Shown here: piece after piece, positions 1 through 10,616 of the stretch
Layout: the number at the start of each line of letters is the position of its first letter
How positions within the stretch are numbered: position 1 is the first letter of the stretch
DNA from: Trileptium ribeirensis
Taxonomy: Eukaryota > Nematoda > Enoplea > Enoplida > Thoracostomopsidae
Direction: 5' to 3'
Length of the DNA: 64,000 nt
Assembly (NCBI GenBank): GCA_030248225.1
Contig: JASANE010019223.1
Location: forward strand, 1-64,000
Position numbers and translations under genes: made by a program
The notes under the pieces: generated by a model
Database searches by the model: none
The model's input: only the letters and a program-made list of their open reading frames with translations
What the model was told of the DNA's origin: nothing

Positions 1-1647
1 AAATGGATTTTGGGTAGAATTTTGGTGGTAAAAGGCGAGGGTGGATGAGTATGGAATATGGGTTGGGAAAAGTGATATTTAAAAGGAAAGAATAGGTTTT
101 AGGAGTTTTTAAGTATAAAATTTGGGATTTTGTGGTGTGGAGGGATATGGGTGAATTTTGATAGTTTTATTAGATTTAATATATTTTATATATTTATTGG
201 TAAATACATAGCTAGTATATATATTTATATATAGTAGAGTATATATACAGTTTTACGCAAGATACTACGCTCATATGCCACGCCGAGGGCGACAAGGAAT
301 ACCAGGGCGGCGTGGGGGCGGCCTTTATGGAAAAAGAAAAAGAAAAATTTTGTGGTGAAAAAGGCACCTGCCCCAACAATCCCCGAGGGTGAGAAAACTA
401 TCTAAATTTCATATTTCATCCTTCATTTCCCACTCCCTCTCGACATATTACCCCTTAAAACTGACTCTAAATTTAGGAATTTACAAATTTCCTTACTTTC
501 ACTTAAATAACACCTTTCTCTTGGTTTTATCATTATTCCCTCCCGGTGGGGTGGGTTATAGCCCATAACGGGTACATTTACACTTATTCCCACTCGGGTG
601 AGCTCATTATTTACTTCTATATGGGGGTACATCACCCCTATGCCCTGATTTGACATTCCATTTTACCTACAAGTCAACATTTTTACTTTATTATCAAATG
701 TACCAAGGTACTAAGATTTTCCCAACTTGGGTACAACTTTTCCCTACTATCGAACTATATTTCATATTCTACCTCTGTGGAAACCCGCTTAATTCCATTA
801 TTTTTCTATTTTTATTAACCTTGGATTCCTCTAATTTCCCCCTTTTCTTCCAAAAACCAATATATCAATATTTGATTTCTACCAACTCTATACGACTCCT
901 TAAACCTTTAAAACTATTCAATGGGGTTCCCCTCATGCACTCCCCTTCGGAAATATACTCAACTCCTGCGGGATACCCCTAGATAACATCTATTTCTAAC
1001 CCTAAAGTTCATTAAATTTTTCCCAAAATTATATATAGTATAATAATAATAAAATAGTTTTGAAAATTATTAATAAATAAATTTACGTAGCTAATGGAGG
1101 TCTACGGTGTAAATGTGGCTTCGTAGTTAGTTTGGTGAATTGGATATATTATTCATTCTGTGTTGTTGATTATTAGTATTGTTGTTGTTCGACGAGATCG
1201 TGACGGACTTTTGTGTTGTGGGTAGTTTTTGTTTTTTTTCCTTTACTTTCGTAGTATTATGGGAGTATGTATGTTGTTGTTTTTCATTGTTGATTGGTAG
1301 GTAGTGTTAGTTATAAGTTGGTATAATTTCATCAATAGCACTGTTATTCTGTCAGGCTGGCTCAGGTGTTATATTTCGACTAGTCGGACGGAGTTTTGCA
1401 CGATTTTTCTTTTTCAATTTTATGCATTGTTCTATTACTGCTCGCAGTATTGCCCTGATACGACGATACACCCGCATAGGTTCTGATAACATTGGTGTAT
1501 AGGCCTATACAATGTCCTCGTCTACATACACACACGCATATAAGTACACTTAGGTTCACTTATAGTGACTTTGCAGGAGGTTACCTGCATTTCTGGACCC
1601 TGCCGAGGAGGCGGGTGTGCTAGGCAAAGTAAGCCATAGCGGGGTCA
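1..1647 (-). repeat. Left (3') LTR copy, truncated by window edge
   Basis: Positions 1-214 are nearly identical to 10146-10359, and 1396-1647 nearly identical to 10359-10616. Small differences occur near the right end (CCATAGCGGGG against CCCTAGCCGGG, and an extra TATATG in the right copy). Positions 215-1395 have no counterpart in the right copy. The 1-214 part has only two cytosines on the plus strand, at 36 and 207, continuing the cytosine-free tract described at 9559-10349. Confidence 0.7.
215..1395. other. 1.18-kb segment present only in the left LTR
   Basis: This block is either an insertion in the left LTR or sequence deleted from the right LTR. No target duplication is visible at its edges, which fits a deletion in the right copy better. 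Base skew is opposite to its neighbour: in 361-840 cytosine on the plus strand is about twice as frequent as guanine, whereas 1-214 has almost no cytosine. A GC-rich patch (about 280-330) separates the two. Open frames at 423-656 and 650-982 show no recognisable domain and I do not regard them as genes. Confidence 0.5.
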
Positions 1648-1759
1648 TCGCCATCGAAGACTATTCCACACGCGCCTTCTAACTTTGGCATGCTTCATTC
1701 AATACCGGAAAATAGAAAGATAGAATAAGAAGTATCCACAATTATATAGTATTTACCGT

Positions 1760-4186
1760 TTATGTACATAACCGTTGTACACAGGCCGGACAATACCATA
1801 ATGTCGTTTCCGGCTCTTTTTCCAACTTTACACATCGAAAATGATACCATTCGAGGCAGTAATCACATTCGATCCAATTGATATCATCTTCACCTATGCG
1901 GAGGTCCTCTTGGTAACTCTGCCCACATTCTCCGCAGAACCAATCGATTTCTTCGCTATCGATTTCGACCGCGCGTAAGCGTTGCTCGTATTCTAAATAA
2001 TCGCGCGGCTCACCACCAAAATGTTTGAACAGACTTTTGTTATAGACCTTACTTGTACGTCGCGCATCACCTAACCGTATTACCTCCAGATTAGGACCTT
2101 GTACCTTGACTACTCGATATAGTCGCTCGAAATTCGGATGAAATTTGTTAGTAATCCTACGAGAATCGATTTTCTCCGGCCTTCGCATTAACACTACATC
2201 GCCAGGCAAAAAGTCACGAATGCGTGCTCTTCGATCGAAATATCGCTTGTAGGCGTCTTGAGCCAAACGCACGGACTTACTAGCTTCTTTCCAAGTGCTA
2301 GTCAATGTATCCAACAGTTTTTGTACATGTTGGTCAGTACTTCCGCCTTCCGTTATGGACACCAACGGGTTTTCTCCAGGTAAATCTGGGTCACGACCAT
2401 GCATTAGAAAAAACGGGGTTTGACCCGTTGACACGTGTACCGTAGTTCGATACGCAAAAAGTGCGCTATCGACGTACGAATCCCAATTATTTGGTTCCAA
2501 TTCAGTAAGTGGTTTAATCATAGCCATTAACGTTTGATTCCAACGTTCCACAAGACCATTGCATTGGTGATGATACGGTGTAGCAAACACCGTTCGGCTT
2601 CCTAATTTGGCTGCTTCTGCCGTAAACAATTCAGACGTAAAAGCAGGTCCTTGATCAGACAAAATTATACGCGGTACTCCGTGTCGGGGTACTATCTTGT
2701 TCAGCAATAAATCGACAATGGTCTTAGCCGTCTGGTCAGGTGTGGCAAAAGCTTCTGGCCACTTCGTGAAATAGTCTATGAAATTCACAATGTACTTGTT
2801 TCCAGATCGTGTGACGGGTAATGGACCTATCACGTCTACGCCTACCATATGAAATGGTGCCATCGCAGGTATCGGTTGTAACGGTCCACGACGATTAGGA
2901 CCAGGTTTAAATCGAGCACATGGAATACATGCGTTAATAAACGCTGCAAGGTCTTTCTTCATTGTGACCCAATAAAACTTCCGTTCGAGCTTAGCCAACG
3001 CTCGATTGTATCCTACATGACCGGCGTATTTAGTCGTATGAGCTTGTTCCATCACGACTACACGGAATTCTTCCGGCAGTACCAAACGAAATTCGCACGC
3101 TTCTGCGCGAACAGGTCTACGTTTTCGGCTTACGTAGTACAAAATACCATGTCGGACATGGAACCTATCTTCCTGCAACAGGATCTGTCGTTGCAAATCT
3201 TCCGCTAACTCGGGATCCAACTCTTGATCTTCAAGAAAACGAATCATTCCTCGTGTAAATGGATCTAAAGATTGTGCACGTCGGATTTCATCCGCTTCCC
3301 ATGGCGGTTCAATCGCAAAATAGTCATTCAAATCACGTTCCACTTCAGGAACATCTACCTGCATTCCACTGGGACCAGGTTGTGGATCATCCGCTTCATC
3401 GTTTTCGTCAATCACTGCGTTAGGGCTTTGCGTAACTACGCCCACAATCTTTAAAAGATTAGCTTCTCGTTTTACTAACGCTTCGTTAGGATATTCATTA
3501 TCCGGTTTCCGGTCATCTTCCAAATTATCAACCGATTCTTTATTCGGGGTGGATTTCAAAATCGGCGGACGTGACATTGCATCAGCATTAAGATGCTGTC
3601 TACCAGGTTTATATACTACTTCGTAATCAAATTCTTGGATCCTCGTTACGAAACGCAATAGACGCGGTGTTAACAAATCGATGGAACGAGTTTTCATCAA
3701 AATTTGTACTAAGGGAGCGTGATCGGTTACGATGGTAGTAAAACTACCTAACAAATATGGCCGAAATTGCACCATAGCTCGTACTACAGCCAAACATTCC
3801 TTCTCAGTCACGCTATACCTTGTTTCAGCATCGTGGAATTTTCGACCACCGTAATGAATTACCCGTTCTTTTCCATCTTCGCCACATTGGGTCAGAATAA
3901 ACCCAACACCTTCGTTGCTAGCATCGGTGTACAACCTAAATGGTTTCACTGGATTGGGATACGCTAAGATAGGCGCTGTAGTCAGTGCAACTTTGAGTTT
4001 ATCAAAGGCTACTTGGCACTGTTCCGTCCAGCGAGACTCTACCGAATTAAATTCACTTGGTCCTTTTGTCAGTCCATGCAACGGGGCGGCGATAAGACTA
4101 TAACCTTCGATAAATTGACGGTAATAACCAGTCAATACTAAGAATGAACGTACTTCCGTAACGTTTTGGGGTCTTTCACACTCCAA
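1760..4186 (-). pseudogene. pol: Ty3/Gypsy pol, RNase H - integrase - PHD finger portion
   Basis: This 808-codon open frame starts inside the RT connection region. RNase H follows, with LYTDAS near 3930 and a later Glu and Asp. The integrase zinc domain (H-H-C-C) is at about 2915-3045. The DDE core has Asp in GVDVIGP (~2835), Asp in LSDQGPAF (~2655) and Glu in VERWNQ (~2550). A GPY/F-like C-terminal module follows ([12 protein letters not shown] onward), but the usual GPY is replaced. The last 60 codons (1763-1942) form a C4HC3 PHD finger: CGEC, CDYC, H-x2-C in YHFRC, and CPAC. A PHD finger reads histone H3 tails in host proteins, so its place at the integrase end suggests chromatin-guided integration, as chromodomains give in chromoviruses; that is inference. 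The frame is separated from the RT core by a frameshift near 4270-4285. Confidence 0.85.
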
Positions 4187-4263
4187 AATCTTTTGAACTT
4201 TCGCTGGATCTGGTGCTATTCCACTCTCCGATACTACATGACCTAAGAACAGTACCTCGCGCC

Positions 4264-4593
4264 TTACGAAATCACACTTTTTACCTTTGATAACCCTGCA
4301 TCACGTAAACGATTAAACACACATTGGATATCCCACCGATGCTCTTCGAACGTTGGTGAGAAGACGATGACATCGTCAATGTAACACAGGCAAAATTCCA
4401 ATAGATAGCCTGACAAGACGATTTGCATCATCCTTTGAAACGTAGCAGGTGCATTAGTTAAACCGAAGGGCATTACTTTAAATTCGAATAACCCTTCGTG
4501 ACAAATAAAGGCGGTTTTCTCCACATCCTCAGGCTCCATTTCTACCTGCCAATAACCTGATTTCAAATCTAATGTCTTAAAATATTTCGCACC
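4264..4593 (-). pseudogene. pol: Ty3/Gypsy pol, reverse transcriptase core portion
   Basis: This carries the RT palm: FKTLDLKSGYWQ, then MPFGLTNAPATFQ, then the catalytic YIDD at about 4362-4385. It is in a different frame from both the upstream gag-pol frame and the downstream RNase H-integrase frame. On its 5' side (4594-4708) the reading runs into a homopolymer tract. On its 3' side a one-base slip near 4270-4285 leads to a stop at 4264. Residues on both sides of each break are otherwise well conserved, so the breaks are recent or are assembly errors. Confidence 0.8.
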
Positions 4594-7500
4594 TAAAAAG
4601 CCCCCAACCAAAAACCAAAACAAAAAAAAAAAAAGAAAAAAAAAAAAAAAAAAAAAAAAAAAAGAAAGAAAAAAAAAGAAAAAAAAAAAAAAAATAAAAA
4701 AAAAAAACACTTAAGGGCGTTTAACGTATCGTCAATTCGTGGAAGCGGAAAACTGTCCTTTTTAGTTACATCATTCAACATACGATAATCGATACAAAAT
4801 CGCATATCTCCAGTCTTTTTCTTGACGGGAACCATAGGAGATGCCCAAGGACTCATCGATGGTTGAATCGCATCGTCATCCAGCATTGCCTGGACTTGCT
4901 TAGAAATTTCTTCACGATGCATATAAGGTGCACGTCGCATGCGTTGTTGTATAGGTTTGGTATCTCCAGTATCGATAGGATGTCGCAAAACATTCGTTCG
5001 GCTAAGTGGGGTTGTGGAACTCTCGAAAACATCACTATTGCGTTCTAGCAACCTCGCTAACATTCGTTTTTCAGTCTCGGTAGCAACCGCTTCCTTTAGG
5101 GACACACCCTCTGGTAACTCCGCTTCTTTATCTAGTGTTATTTCCTCTGCTAATTCCCTATATAAGCGTTTAGCTTCTTTCGCCCTAATCTGGATCTTAT
5201 TGGTAACGGCTTTAGAATAATCGACATCAGTCATCACTGGTTTTTCCGTCGACGTGACAGCAACGGTATCCACAATTTCTGTAACGTGTGACATCACGTC
5301 ATCCACTTTTACCTTATACGGTTGCTGCTCCAAATTGGTAACAGGTACCCAAGCCATACCCTCTTGTACTTTAACTACCGCATTCGGACAAAGTATAGGT
5401 CGCTGGAATCGCATCTCTATATCGGACTCTACCATAACACTTTGTCCATTGTAATTAGTCGTGCTAATGTTACATGGTACCAACTTCGTGCTTTCCGGTG
5501 GAATTTCGGTATCCACAGATACTCTACACACATGAAAAGCACCCACTGGAACTTCAGTTAGTTTTCCTGACTTGATTATTTTTCCAGTACCAGTCTCCGC
5601 AGACGTTGTTTCTTTACGTTGGACCAAAGACCATGACCGTACAAGTTTATCATTGACCAGGATCCGCATTTTCTGATAGTCAATTACAGTTTGGAATTTC
5701 CGTAACATGTCATCACCGATGACAATCGCAACTGGCATATCTGGTACAACGTGAATTTGCACATACTGGGACTGCTCTCCGAAATGTACCAATGCTTCGA
5801 ACCATCCCAAGGTGTTACTAGCTGGGGAACCATCAAAAGCAAATACCTGGATCACTTCGGAGTTCAACTTATACCGATTAAAATTTTCCTCATAAACTTC
5901 TTGGAGCATGATCGTCATTTGAGCTCCAGTATCCACCAATCCCCGTAACTTGTACGAATCAATTTGCACGTCAACATAAAAACACGATTTGGTAGGACGC
6001 GCTAACATCTCTACCTGTGCTATCGAGACTTGCCCATCATTTTGCGGTTCCGAATTTTCTTCGAAGGTTCGTTCAGGAACCTTTTCTACCAGTACTTGAT
6101 GACGTGAATTCTTGGGCAACACTACTCGTGATGGTGAATGCGAGATTTCAGACCCATCCACTTTCCTGTCCAACTTCAAATGAAAAATAATATCGTTCAT
6201 CCGCCCGCCCATGCGACGCTCTACATCATTCATTTGGCGAACTAGTGTCTCCAAAGCTACAGATTGTACTGCCTTAGCTTCCGGCCGGCGTCTATTATCT
6301 CCAGTTAATTGTTTCTCTACGTTCACAGATCGCTGACGACAATCACGAGCAAAGTGACCTGGTTTACCACATAAGTAACACTTCCACAGTTCTTTAGGTG
6401 TTGTGGACTCAGTATTATTTGGCAAGCGTTGCACAGGCGACGATCGCGAAATAGCTTCTCTCACTACACCATGTTCTTGTTGACGAAGGCGTGCGTCTCG
6501 ATATGGACATCGCGAACGAACATGCCCTGTGGCACCACAATCATAACACACAACTGAGGACGCAGAAGTTCGTTCCACAACGCGGGCGTTTCTCACGTCA
6601 TTGCTTTGGTTTCCGCTACTCATGCGCATTGGAGCCTGCCGACCATCGTTCCTTCGCGGTCTCGTTCCATTATTAGTGTTAACATTTGGACTAGGTCTCC
6701 ATGACCGTTGAGGAACCGATCTACTTGTGGATCGTGGCGAAGTTCCATCCTCCTCGGGTCCCGCTAATAATTTTTCCGTGCGCTCAATTTGTACCGCTCG
6801 ACGTTTCAACTCATAAAAAGACCACTGATCACCATGTGTCAGGCGTGAACGTAACCCACGTCGTATTCCTCGCAAAAATGTATTGCGCAATAAATTAGCG
6901 GCGTGTCTATCACCAAGCTCCAATGGAACAATTCGCTTACGCCACTGCAATTCCAACTCATCAGCGAAATCGGCTACGGAACTTTTTTGGCTCATTTGTT
7001 GGAACCTCTGGACTTCATCTACAAATTTTCTACTTTCTGCGAATCGTTCATGCAGCTCGTACACTAGGTCCTCGTATGTCTCCGGTGCTCCTGGACCAGT
7101 CATTAATAGTTCAATAAAACTGCGAGCTGCATCCGTTAGTTTCTTACGCAGTGTACGAAACTTATCACTTGACTTTTCCACACCTGCTAGTTCAAACTCC
7201 GTTTCTAGCCTACGAAAATATGTAGCAAAGTCTGATGTGCCATCATACCTTTCGATATTAACCGGTTCCTTCGGAGGTGGCACGTTAACTACAATAGGTG
7301 GCATAGCAGGGACAGTCGCCGTCACAGGCGCTGACGCAGGTGCAGACGCGGCCACATGCGTACGCGAACAGTGTGTACACGCGGCAGAAGTAGTACTAGT
7401 TGGTACAGTCGTAAGGCCAGTCGGGACTACAGTCGCCAAAGTTGAAGCTGATACAATCGAGGTAGACACAACAACTGGTACCGACTGAACCATGGTAGAT

Positions 7501-8105
7501 ACGGACGGGATATCGAAAATTGAAACCTGAGCAGTCGGCAACGGCGCCGCCACTGTATACTGTTCAGCCCTAACGGGGTCTATCACTGGCAAAGTAGATG
7601 TAACACCTGTACCACCTAAATGCACTTTCGGCCTAGTATCCGCCTCTATAACGGTGGCATCCATGTAAACTGAGTCTTCTATTCCGGCATCAGAAGTCGG
7701 AGTCGCTGCTGGATCCATACTTATAAAATCTCGCAACTGATTAAGATTACCTCTCAGCTCACTCATTTGCTCGTGGAGATCATTGTTTTGTCGCACTACA
7801 AAATTTTGGAATTTGCGTTCGCGCTCCATGGTATCTACCATGATTTTATCATATTGACGACTAGAGTCTCGAACTAGGTCAGTTATCTCATCGTACTTAC
7901 GACTGGTGTCAGCTAAGCTTACCTCTAATCGACGCAAAGTCGCTTCCAGTGGAGTTGACGTATCATTACTCCTGGACGTGGTCGGGTCATCAGTAGCAGT
8001 AGGCAATGGCGTACTGGCGCTATCGATCCCTAAAGACCACTGGGTTGTATCGTCGTGAGGCATATACGCAGCCGTATCATCCATATCGTTAAAGAAACAA
8101 AACAC
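4593..8105 (-). pseudogene. gag-pol: Ty3/Gypsy gag - protease - RT N-terminal portion
   Basis: A 1170-codon frame, the last ~40 codons being homopolymer. The first Met is at 8105; a second at 8084 (MDDTAAY) is equally possible. The N-terminal part has coiled-coil-like heptads (about residues 50-120) and a Thr/Ser/Val/Pro-rich linker. A retrotransposon capsid domain follows (from [13 protein letters not shown]). CCHC knuckles are [14 protein letters not shown] (~6504-6549) and [14 protein letters not shown] (~6340-6381). The protease has LVDTGAQ (~5923-5940) and a later VIGDD motif. RT fingers begin near 4800 with [10 protein letters not shown]. Gag and pol share one frame here with no frameshift between them, as in several metazoan Ty3 lineages. 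Confidence 0.85.
4594..4708. repeat. Poly(A)/poly(T) tract interrupting RT
   Basis: About 115 bp of nearly pure A on the plus strand (T on the coding strand), preceded by AGCCCCCAACCAAAAACC. It lies exactly between two conserved RT segments (DDTLNAL and KYFKTLDL). It encodes only Phe/Leu-rich low complexity in every minus frame. It could be an insertion, but a low-quality homopolymer patch from assembly is at least as likely. Confidence 0.9.
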
Positions 8106-8257
8106 CGTTTACAGCTACGATACTCACCAATTCGTGCTGTAACGCGCAAAAATAATCGCTAATAAAATGTCACGAAATATCACCACTAACCACGAACCAA
8201 TCCAATCCGGCAAACGTACCAACTGGATCTTCACAGGATCGGCATTGGCATTGGCCT

Positions 8258-8271
8258 CGTCGTGGCCACCA
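8258..8271 (-). promoter_or_regulatory. Candidate primer-binding site (tRNA-Trp-like)
   Basis: The plus strand reads CGTCGTGGCCACCA immediately before TGTCGG, which would be the inner LTR edge. This matches the 3' end of animal tRNA-Trp as I remember it (CGTCGGGGTCACCA) at 12 of 14 positions. It lies about 150 nt from the gag start, a normal leader length. The two mismatches leave it uncertain. Confidence 0.45.
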
Positions 8272-9535
8272 TGTCGGAAGTTGATTTCTTTTGTGGCTGT
8301 GTAATTCCGTGCTTACGCGACGCTCCGACCCCCAGCGCTTACTATAATACACGAAAGAGAAAAATGTAGACCACCAATTACTACCACACTGACAGCTGGG
8401 GTGCGCGAATTCGTGGTCTGGGCGTACCAGGAAAGTGGTGATACCAAGGCTTCAGTGTTTCCTATCCCCAACACAATCCAGCGCTATTAGCAGCTCTTTA
8501 TCGACCAAGTTAGCTTTATCACGCTCTTTTCCTGACACCAATCACAGCCGAGTAGGAGTAATTGTTTATTCACTATTTATACGCGCAGTGCCAGTCCGCA
8601 GTGAAACCTTCGACAACGAAGTTGATGATTCTCGCAAAACGAACAGGTTGGCTAGAGCGGCCAACTTAAGCAACAACCCTATTACGTTTATAGTCGAAAT
8701 CCCTACGCAATGGCACTCTGCGCTCTGACATCAGCAATATAGTTATAAATCGCAAATAGTACCTGATGCCTTTATTAACCGAAAGTTCCGCATAACAACA
8801 ATTAACCACCTTTGAATTGCTCTCACACAATTAAGCTTTATTAGCCACCCAATTGGCTAGAAATCCGGGCTCACTCGAACCCACATAGTTTAGCAGGAAA
8901 ATGCAATACCAACGCTTACTATTCCGCGTACTTATTTCACGTTAACTAGCAACTCGTACTCCATATGCATAAGAGGTTATTGTCCGGATTAAGCACTGAA
9001 TGCAACGGGCTGTGACGCGCTGTTACCGAATAAAAAGATTAAACCCGAGGAAAACTCGCACAAAACAGACGCCATAAATTAATTAAGTAAAAATGCAAGA
9101 ATAACTGCAACATTTAACAAGTAATTTAAGACACAAATCGTCGAATCCATTCGAGGCCACACTTGGTAACTAATCAGTTACACTACAAAAATTTGATCAC
9201 CACTGGCAAATCGTTGAGAAAAGTTGTTGTGCACGAAAAATCCAAAATAGGTACTAGCTAACTGGTCTGCGGAGTTGTCGGAAAAAGAAAAAATATTTTC
9301 GCCGTTCTCCAAAACGCAATCGCCCGCGAATTAAACATTGACGCTCGCTCCGTCAAAAATAACACGTATTACCATTTTCGAGAACATCCCTAACTTAGCT
9401 AAGTAATTAACCACCAAAAAAACAAAACTAAAAACTAATAATTATATGATAATTTTCAAATTCAATACAATAACCAATAACCATATATATATGCAAGACG
9501 CCCAATCGGCGAGAATAACAATACTCTATATCACA

Positions 9536-9546
9536 TTTATATAACA
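9536..9546 (-). promoter_or_regulatory. Possible LTR TATA box
   Basis: The minus strand reads TTATATAAATG, just downstream (in element sense) of the guanine-free tract. It is in a plausible place for the retrotransposon promoter. The surroundings are AT-rich, so chance occurrence is easy. Confidence 0.3.
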
Positions 9547-9558
9547 CGCGCTAGCCGC

Positions 9559-10349
9559 GAATATAATATATATTATTGTATATTATATAAAATTTAAAAA
9601 GGATTTTAAATGATAAATTTGAAATGAAAAAAGGGTGGAAAGTTGGGGTGTGGTTTGAGAAAAGTATAGAGAGGGGGATTGTGAAATTTTAATATGGTGA
9701 AGGGGATAGGTAGGGGAGGTTGTATTTAAATTTTGAGGAGTGGAGGTTAAGATTTGATAGAATAGGAGATGTTTGTAAAATGTGAAAATTTGGAGAAAAA
9801 TGAGAATTTTGGAAAATAGAAATTTATGGAAAATAAAGAAGGGGGAAAGGAGTAGGGTAGATATATGAATAGGGGTGGTAAGTGAAAAAGGATATTAAAA
9901 TTTAGGGGATGGGGGTTGAGTTTTGAGGGAATGGAGGGTGTTTGAAAAATGGAGAAAAAGGGAAGAAAAAGGATATTTTTGGAAAGGGTGAATTTATAGG
10001 AAATAAAGAGAAGGGGAGGGAGGGGGTTTAATATGTGGTTAGGGGTTGTGATGTGAAAAAGATATGAAAATTTTAGGGAGATTGGTGGAAGTTTGGGTGA
10101 GAGGGGGGTTTGAATTTTGGTAGAAATATGGGAAAAAGGAGAAAAATGGATTTTGGGTAGAATTTTGGTGGTAAAAGGCGAGGGTGGATGAGTATGGAAT
10201 ATGGGTTGGGAAAAGTGATATTTAAAAGGAAAGAATAGGTTTTAGGAGTTTTTAAGTATAAAATTTGGGATTTTGGGGTGTGGAGGGATATGGGTGAATT
10301 TTGATAGTTTTATTAGATTTAATATATTTTATATATTTATTGGTAAATA
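9559..10349. repeat. Cytosine-free strand tract in the LTR
   Basis: On the plus strand these 791 nt contain one cytosine (10179, within a CG). The first 620 nt contain none. A, G and T are all common and purines make up about 70%. The tract is internally a degenerate repeat of roughly 170 bp: AATTTATGGAAAATAAAG at ~9823 and AATTTATAGGAAATAAAG at ~9990 begin similar stretches. Divergence between the repeats has used A, G and T only. The same sequence occupies 1-214. Flanking DNA on both sides has normal cytosine. Confidence 0.95.
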
Positions 10350-10616
10350 CATAGCTATTGCACGATTTTTCTTTTTCAATTTTATGCATTGTTCTATTAC
10401 TGCTCGCAGTATTGCCCTGATACGACGATACACCCGCATAGGTTCTGATAACATTGGTGTATAGGCCTATACAATGTCCTCGTCTACATACACACACGCA
10501 TATAAGTACACTTAGGTTCACTTATAGTGACTTTGCAGGAGGTTACCTGCATTTCTGGACCCTGCCGAGGAGGCGGGTGTGCTAGGCAAAGTAAGCCCTA
10601 GCCGGGTATATGTCAA

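Larger units (their letters stand above)
1..10616 (-). mobile_element. Ty3/Gypsy LTR retrotransposon, decayed
   Basis: The coding order on the minus strand is gag (coiled region, capsid, two CCHC knuckles), aspartic protease, RT, RNase H, integrase and PHD finger, which is the Ty3/Gypsy order. Long direct repeats flank the coding part: 1-214 plus 1396-1647 match 10146-10359 plus 10359-10616. I read these as the 3' LTR (left) and 5' LTR (right). The left end lies outside the window, so the target duplication cannot be checked. The right edge of homology is placed at a shared GTCA (1647 and 10616). No clear polypurine tract sits next to 1648, so that boundary is approximate. The copy is inactive as assembled because pol is interrupted twice. 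Confidence 0.85.
8272..10616 (-). repeat. Right (5') LTR, about 2.3 kb
   Basis: Bounded by the candidate primer-binding site (TG at 8272) and by the right edge of homology with the left LTR (CA at 10615-10616). On the coding strand it would read TGAC...GACA. The order on that strand is a short normal segment, the guanine-free tract (10349-9559), AT-rich DNA with a TATA-like box, then about 1.2 kb with ordinary composition that would be R-U5. Only its outer 470 bp can be compared with the left LTR, so the 8272 edge rests on the primer-binding site alone. Confidence 0.5.

Noticed and set aside
4264..4710. Open frame beginning with a long Phe-rich stretch, as if a membrane protein
   Set aside because: The Phe run is the translated homopolymer tract; the rest is RT core.
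5254..7488. Plus-strand frames opposite the gag-pol gene
   Set aside because: Antisense shadows of a well-conserved minus-strand coding region.
8859..8895. GGGTTCGAGTGAGCCCGG on minus, resembling a tRNA T-arm or primer site
   Set aside because: No tRNA fold around it, and it does not end at CCA next to a TG.
9559..10349. Bisulfite-conversion artefact (the only C is in a CG)
   Set aside because: The tract recurs at 1-214, has normal-composition flanks, and a genomic read would not be converted locally; kept instead as a biological finding.
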